From NCBI RefSeq assembly GCF_009749525.1, contig NZ_WOAC01000020.1, positions 26,029 through 90,028 of the forward strand: a DNA stretch of 64,000 bases. Direction: 5' to 3'. This DNA comes from Mesorhizobium xinjiangense. GTDB lineage: Bacteria > Pseudomonadota > Alphaproteobacteria > Rhizobiales > Rhizobiaceae. Both the position numbers and the translations under genes were made by a program. Below are positions 60,249-64,000 of this stretch, piece by piece. The notes beneath the pieces were generated by a model. It did not search any database, had not been told where the DNA came from, and saw only the letters and a program-made list of their open reading frames with translations. Within the stretch, counting starts at the first letter, position 1. Each line of letters opens with the position of its first letter.

Positions 60249-60289
60249 GATTTCGGGCCGAGCACCGTTCGCGGTCTCGGCCCGAAATC
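60249..60289 (+). terminator. UUCG-capped hairpin after atf
   Basis: A 14-bp outer stem GATTTCGGGCCGAG/CTCGGCCCGAAATC and, across a one-base bulge, an inner ACCG/CGGT closed by TTCG. This makes an 18-bp stem with a highly stable tetraloop. No T-run follows, so it may act as a transcript 3'-end stabiliser or Rho-coupled end. Confidence 0.6.
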
Positions 60290-60307
60290 TGTCCAACGCC
60301 ATCGGAC

Positions 60308-60331
60308 GAAATACGGCATTTGCCGTATTTC
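60308..60331. promoter_or_regulatory. 24-bp palindrome upstream of autotransporter 2
   Basis: Arms GAAATACGGCA and TGCCGTATTTC around TT. It is identical in both arms to the palindrome upstream of autotransporter 1 at 47168. It lies 186 bases before the chosen start. It is probably the binding site of one dimeric regulator controlling both paralogues. Confidence 0.65.
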
Positions 60332-60412
60332 TTTGGGCGGTACGACCTCCTAATTTGCGCGCCCACAGGCCGCCATCGAACTCACCTGCCCGGTGCATTG
60401 ACCGTCGGCAGA

Positions 60413-60461
60413 CCGAAAATCAGGCATAGTTCAAAACTACTTGAACTATGCCTGATTTCGG
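60413..60461. promoter_or_regulatory. long leader hairpin upstream of autotransporter 2
   Basis: Arms CAGGCATAGTTCAA (60421-60434) and TTGAACTATGCCTG (60441-60454) pair perfectly around AACTAC. The stem extends outward through CCGAAAAT/ATTTCGG with one bulged A. It sits 56 bases before the chosen start. As RNA it could hide or expose the ribosome site; as DNA it could be an operator. Confidence 0.55.
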
Positions 60462-60517
60462 CTATGGCGATGGCGCTTGCGGGCATGAAGCTGCGCAGAT
60501 CGAGGAGAGTTCACGGA

Positions 60518-63500
60518 GTGGCAAAGGCGGTGGGGCGCGGACCCGGCGGGAATGGGGCTGATGTCGGGGCTGGCAGGGATGTGCCCGCTTTCAATGGGCG
60601 CGTTCGACGGCTCGCTGCAGCGCTGTTGGCCGGTACTTCCGCGCTGACGCTGGTGCTGGGAACCCTTTCCGTAACACAGGCAGATGGCCGCATCACCAGT
60701 GGCGGCGGAGCTGGAGGCGGCGGCCTCAATTCCGGCGGAGGCCTTGGCGGTGCGGGAAGTATCGGCGGCGGCGGTGGAGGAGGAGGCGGCCCCGGATGGC
60801 TTGCTGGAGAAGACCACCGGGCCGGTGCCGGGGGCGACGGCGGTCAGCCCGGACAGGACAGCGGTCCTGGCGATGGCGGGACCCCCGGGCAAGGCGGCGC
60901 TGCCGGCGGACGCGACGTGGGCGGCGGCGGTGGGGGCGGGTCGGCGCCGCGCGACTCGAGCGCCGGACCAGGCAAGGGTGGCAATGGCGGCGACGGCGGC
61001 TCGGGAAACTGGTGGATACCCTTGGAAGAGTTAATTTCCTCCAGGTGGGGCCAGCCGGGCGGTGATGGGCGGCCCAACAGTATTGGCCGGGGCCTGGGCG
61101 GCGGTGGCGGCGGTGGCGGCGCCGGCCTCTATTTCTCAGGCTTCCATGAATCCAACCGTATTTTTATGAAAGACAAGGATGTCCACGGCGGCGCCGGTGG
61201 TATGGGTGGCTATGGCGGCGGTGGTGGTGGCGTTGGGCTCGCCCTGGCTTCATTTCCTGGCAACACTTTCTACATTGACAGTTCCACAATCGAAGGCGGC
61301 GCCGGTGGTTTCGGTGGCTATGGCGGTGGCGGCGGAGCTGGCGTCTTCTTTGTCCGCGGCGGCAATCTGTATAACATCGGCTCGATCACGGGCGGCAATG
61401 GCGGTTACGCGTTAGATTTTACAGGAGGCGCCGGCGGGGCAGGAGTCCTCGCCAATGGCGGTGTTCATTATAACGGGGCCGCAATAATCGGGGGCGCGGG
61501 CGGCGATGGTCCATATGGAGGCGGGGCGGGCATTGGTCCAATGGGAGGCGGGGCGGGCGGCTCTGGCATCCGGTTGTATGAAGACTTCTGGTCGGCCAAT
61601 GTCACCAACGACGGTTCGGGCACGATCAGCGGTGGGGACGGCGGGTATTCCGACTATGGCCGCGCAGGTGCGGGTGGCGACGGCATTGCTCTCGAACTCG
61701 ATGGAGGCTCCGCCACGATCGTTAACGGCGGCGTTATCGCCGGTGGTGATGGTGGGGATTCCGACTATGCCGGCGCAGGTGCGGGCGGCAACGGCATTGC
61801 TCTCGAACTCAATGGAGGCTCCGCCTCGATCGACAACTACGACGTTATCGCCGGTGGTGATGGTGGGACCAATAGCGGCTCCGAAGGTGCGCCGAGCCAG
61901 TGGCATGGCGCTGGTGGCGTGGGGGTACGTGTCGTCGGCGACGCGGTGACTGTGCGCAATTGGGGAACCATCTCGGGCGGGCCCGATGGCGATGGCGTGA
62001 ACCGCGTCAACGCGGTGGAACTGATCGGCAATGACAATACGCTCGTCATCGGCGGCGAGGCCATCTTCAACGGCAATATCGTTGCGCAGGGTACAGGAAA
62101 CGGCCTAGACTTGGGAGGTGCTGGGCGTGCTGTTCTCGATCTCAATGATATTGGACCGACCGGAACGTTCCGGGGATTCGAGCGCTTCGTCACCAGCGGT
62201 GGCGAGTGGACACTGACGGGTGCTGGCGCGCAGGGCTGGTCGGTGAGTGGCGGCACGCTGCGCGCCGGCAACGACGGTGCCTTGGGCTCGGATCATGCCT
62301 ACGCGATCAATGGCGGCCGGCTCGACCTCGGCGGCTACGATCTTTCCATGTCACACCTTGCGGGCACTGGCGGCGAATTGGCCATCGGTTTGGCCAATCT
62401 GATCGTTGACCAGACGTACGGCAGTGCATTTGGCGGTACGCTTTCGGGGACGGGTGATTTTGCCAAAAAAGGCATAGGTGACCTGATTCTCACAGGCGAC
62501 AGTTCCAGCTTCTCGGGCGTCACGACCGTTCATGGCGGCACGCTGTTCGTCGGGGATGCAGCGGGCAACGGCGCGCTCGGCGGGACGGTCACGGTAGAAG
62601 ATGGCGGCACGCTTGGCGGTTCGGGCACCGTGGGCACGACGACGGTGGCCGATGGCGGCATCATCGCGCCGGGCAATTCCGTCGGCACGCTGAACGTCGC
62701 CGGCGACCTATTGCTGTCGTCGGGCTCGATCCTCGATTTCGAACTGGGTCGCGCGGGCATGGCCGGCGATCCGGCGGCGGGCGCGAGCGACCGGGTCGAT
62801 GTGACGGGCGACCTGACGCTCGACGGAACGCTCAACCTTTCCCAGAGCGGCAATGCCGCCGACGGCACGACCGGCCTCGGCTATTACCGGCTGCTGACCT
62901 ATGGCGGCGCGCTCACCGACAACGGTCTGACCCTCGGCACCACACCCGCGATTGACGGCGTCGGCGGGTTTGAACTTCAGACGGGCGGTGACCGCGTCGA
63001 TCTGTTCGTCGCCGCGCTTGGCGACGATGCCTTGCAGCATTGGCAAGGCGGCGACGGCACCTGGAATGCTGCCGATACGCAATGGTTGAACCAGAACGGA
63101 GGATGGCCGGTCGCCTGGGCCGGCAAGCATGCCGCCTTCAAGGATGCGAACGGTCACTCTGGCGGCACGATTGCGGTTAAGGGCACGCAGAGCTTCAAGG
63201 GCCTGCAATTCGTCGACGAAGGCTATCGCCTGGAAGGCGACGGCGCACTCGAGAGCGATCCCGGCGGCTCGGAAATCCGCGTCCTGGCCGACAATGCCGA
63301 GATCGCGACCGCCATCATTGGCGCCGGCGGCATTGCCAAGACGGGCGCAGGAACGCTGACGCTTTCGGGAACCAACAGCTATTCCGGCGGTACGACCGTG
63401 GCGGCCGGCACGCTGCTTGCCGGCAGCGCGGGCGGACTGGTGCATGACAGCGCCTACACGATCAATGGCGGCCGGCTCGACCTCGGCGGCTTCGATCTTG

Positions 63501-64000
63501 CCATGTCGAACCTCGCGGGCACCGGCGGGGCACTGGCCATCGGCACGGCGGCACTGAACCTCGACCAGGCGGGTGACAGCACCTATGCCGGCACGATCTC
63601 CGGGACTGGCCGCTTTACCAAGGAGGGTGACGGCACGCTGACGCTCACCGGCGAGAACTCGGGCTTTATGGGCACGACGGAGATTGCCGCCGGCAAACTG
63701 ATGGTCGGAACGCGTGGCAACGGTGCTCTGGGTGGGGCGCTCGACGTTCTGGACGGCGGCACGCTGGGCGGTTCGGGCACGGTGGGCGGTCTCGTCGCTG
63801 CCTCCGGTGGCACGATTGCGCCGGGCAATTCCATCGGCATGCTGAGTGTGAATGGTGATGCGTCCTTCGGCGTCGGTTCCGTCTACGCGGTCGAGGTCGA
63901 CGGCGCGGGCAACAGCGATCGGATTGTTGCGACCGGGAAGGCGACGATCGTCGGCGGCACGGTCAGTGTCACGGCCGAACGCGGCGGCGATGATGGATCG
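60518..64000 (+). CDS. autotransporter 2: glycine-rich PATR passenger (3' end beyond window)
   Basis: The frame is open from about 60464 to the window end, at least 1,161 codons. I chose the GTG at 60518 because GAGGAGAG lies 8 bases upstream; in-frame ATGs at 60485 and 60464 lack a site but would extend a basic N-terminus, as autotransporter signal peptides often have. The signal core is RLAAALLAGTSALTLVLGTLS. Glycine-rich repeats (about 60690-62000) include two nearly identical DGIALELDGGSATI-like units near 61680 and 61795. Two 400-bp PATR modules begin at about 62300 and 63453 (INGGRLDLGG, then LTGDSSSFSGVTTV or LTGENSGFMGTTEI, then GGxIAPGNS). The beta-barrel must lie past the edge. It is a paralogue of autotransporter 1. 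Confidence 0.85.
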   Translation, partial: MAKAVGRGPGGNGADVGAGRDVPAFNGRVRRLAAALLAGTSALTLVLGTLSVTQADGRITSGGGAGGGGLNSGGGLGGAGSIGGGGGGGGGPGWLAGEDHRAGAGGDGGQPGQDSGPGDGGTPGQGGAAGGRDVGGGGGGGSAPRDSSAGPGKGGNGGDGGSGNWWIPLEELISSRWGQPGGDGRPNSIGRGLGGGGGGGGAGLYFSGFHESNRIFMKDKDVHGGAGGMGGYGGGGGGVGLALASFPGNTFYIDSSTIEGGAGGFGGYGGGGGAGVFFVRGGNLYNIGSITGGNGGYALDFTGGAGGAGVLANGGVHYNGAAIIGGAGGDGPYGGGAGIGPMGGGAGGSGIRLYEDFWSANVTNDGSGTISGGDGGYSDYGRAGAGGDGIALELDGGSATIVNGGVIAGGDGGDSDYAGAGAGGNGIALELNGGSASIDNYDVIAGGDGGTNSGSEGAPSQWHGAGGVGVRVVGDAVTVRNWGTISGGPDGDGVNRVNAVELIGNDNTLVIGGEAIFNGNIVAQGTGNGLDLGGAGRAVLDLNDIGPTGTFRGFERFVTSGGEWTLTGAGAQGWSVSGGTLRAGNDGALGSDHAYAINGGRLDLGGYDLSMSHLAGTGGELAIGLANLIVDQTYGSAFGGTLSGTGDFAKKGIGDLILTGDSSSFSGVTTVHGGTLFVGDAAGNGALGGTVTVEDGGTLGGSGTVGTTTVADGGIIAPGNSVGTLNVAGDLLLSSGSILDFELGRAGMAGDPAAGASDRVDVTGDLTLDGTLNLSQSGNAADGTTGLGYYRLLTYGGALTDNGLTLGTTPAIDGVGGFELQTGGDRVDLFVAALGDDALQHWQGGDGTWNAADTQWLNQNGGWPVAWAGKHAAFKDANGHSGGTIAVKGTQSFKGLQFVDEGYRLEGDGALESDPGGSEIRVLADNAEIATAIIGAGGIAKTGAGTLTLSGTNSYSGGTTVAAGTLLAGSAGGLVHDSAYTINGGRLDLGGFDLAMSNLAGTGGALAIGTAALNLDQAGDSTYAGTISGTGRFTKEGDGTLTLTGENSGFMGTTEIAAGKLMVGTRGNGALGGALDVLDGGTLGGSGTVGGLVAASGGTIAPGNSIGMLSVNGDASFGVGSVYAVEVDGAGNSDRIVATGKATIVGGTVSVTAERGGDDGS
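62300..62700 (+). repeat. PATR module 1 within autotransporter 2
   Basis: About 133 codons: INGGRLDLGGYDLSMSHLAG, then GTLSGTGDFAKKG, LILTGDSSSFSG, LGGSGTVGTTTVADGG and IIAPGNSVGTL. The last blocks match autotransporter 1 almost exactly. Module 2 repeats the order. Confidence 0.7.
63453..63849 (+). repeat. PATR module 2 within autotransporter 2
   Basis: INGGRLDLGGFDLAMSNLAG, GTISGTGRFTKEG, LTLTGENSGFMG, LGGSGTVGGLVAASGG and TIAPGNSIGML in the same order as module 1, with clear DNA-level similarity at the start. This indicates internal duplication. Confidence 0.7.
63878..64000. repeat. 123-bp near-identical segment shared with autotransporter 1 (inverted)
   Basis: It differs from the reverse complement of 45199-45321 at one base and is cut by the window edge. 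The two copies are inverted and about 18.6 kb apart, so recombination between them would invert the ectoine locus. Confidence 0.85.

Overview
The window is GC-rich, densely coded DNA from an alphaproteobacterium, most likely of the Rhizobiales/Hyphomicrobiales (Phyllobacteriaceae- or Aurantimonadaceae-like). The evidence is the smoEFGKS-mtlK polyol operon, the EnuR/ueh/eut ectoine-catabolism locus in its rhizobial layout, a CtrA-type box in front of minCDE, a CCUCCUCCC-loop small RNA and many ABC importers each paired with a catabolic regulator. Ectoine use suggests a halotolerant, marine or plant-associated lifestyle. I see no rRNA or tRNA genes, transposases, phage genes or CRISPR arrays.

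Layout. 1-3.6 kb: end of a Bat-type von Willebrand operon (two VWA proteins and a BatD-like protein). 3.7-7.1 kb: small envelope proteins, a siderophore-interacting reductase and a secreted serine hydrolase. 7.1-7.6 kb: a probable CCUCCUCCC-loop sRNA with its own promoter, then a copy of a dispersed palindromic repeat. 7.6-15.7 kb: a LigM-like O-demethylase, a GntR regulator, a complete Liv-type ABC importer and an SMP-30 lactonase. TGTATACA palindromes tie these together as one regulon. 15.8-17.7 kb: minCDE. 18-21 kb: acyltransferase and polysaccharide polymerase-like membrane proteins. 21-24 kb: alpha/beta hydrolase, outer-membrane protein, GntR. 24.2-28.1 kb: hydroxyacid dehydrogenase, and a LysR gene divergent from a gamma-butyrobetaine-hydroxylase-like dioxygenase and a class II aldolase. 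28.2-38.3 kb: the sorbitol/mannitol operon (SorC regulator, smoE-F-G-K, smoS, mtlK, HAD phosphatase, FGGY kinase). 38.6-43.9 kb: a phosphonate-type ABC importer divergent from a HAD-IIB phosphatase and a DeoR regulator. 43.9-47 kb: a glycine-rich autotransporter split by a frameshift. 47.3-60.2 kb: ectoine catabolism (uehABC-usp-eutA-eutC-doeA-doeB, with enuR and asnC-ssd-atf). 60.5 kb to the end: a second autotransporter, cut off by the window edge.

How it works together. Most of the window is nutrient acquisition. In each block an importer feeds neighbouring enzymes under a local regulator: polyols to ketoses to phosphorylated sugars, ectoine to diaminobutyrate to aspartate, and probably a methoxylated compound to a tetrahydrofolate-dependent demethylase. 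Candidate operators are visible for most of these regulators. The two autotransporters are paralogues with 123 bp of near-identical DNA in opposite orientation, and each has the same 24-bp palindrome upstream. Six copies of a mosaic palindromic repeat sit at gene 3' ends or in gaps between genes, and in two cases supply the stop codon.
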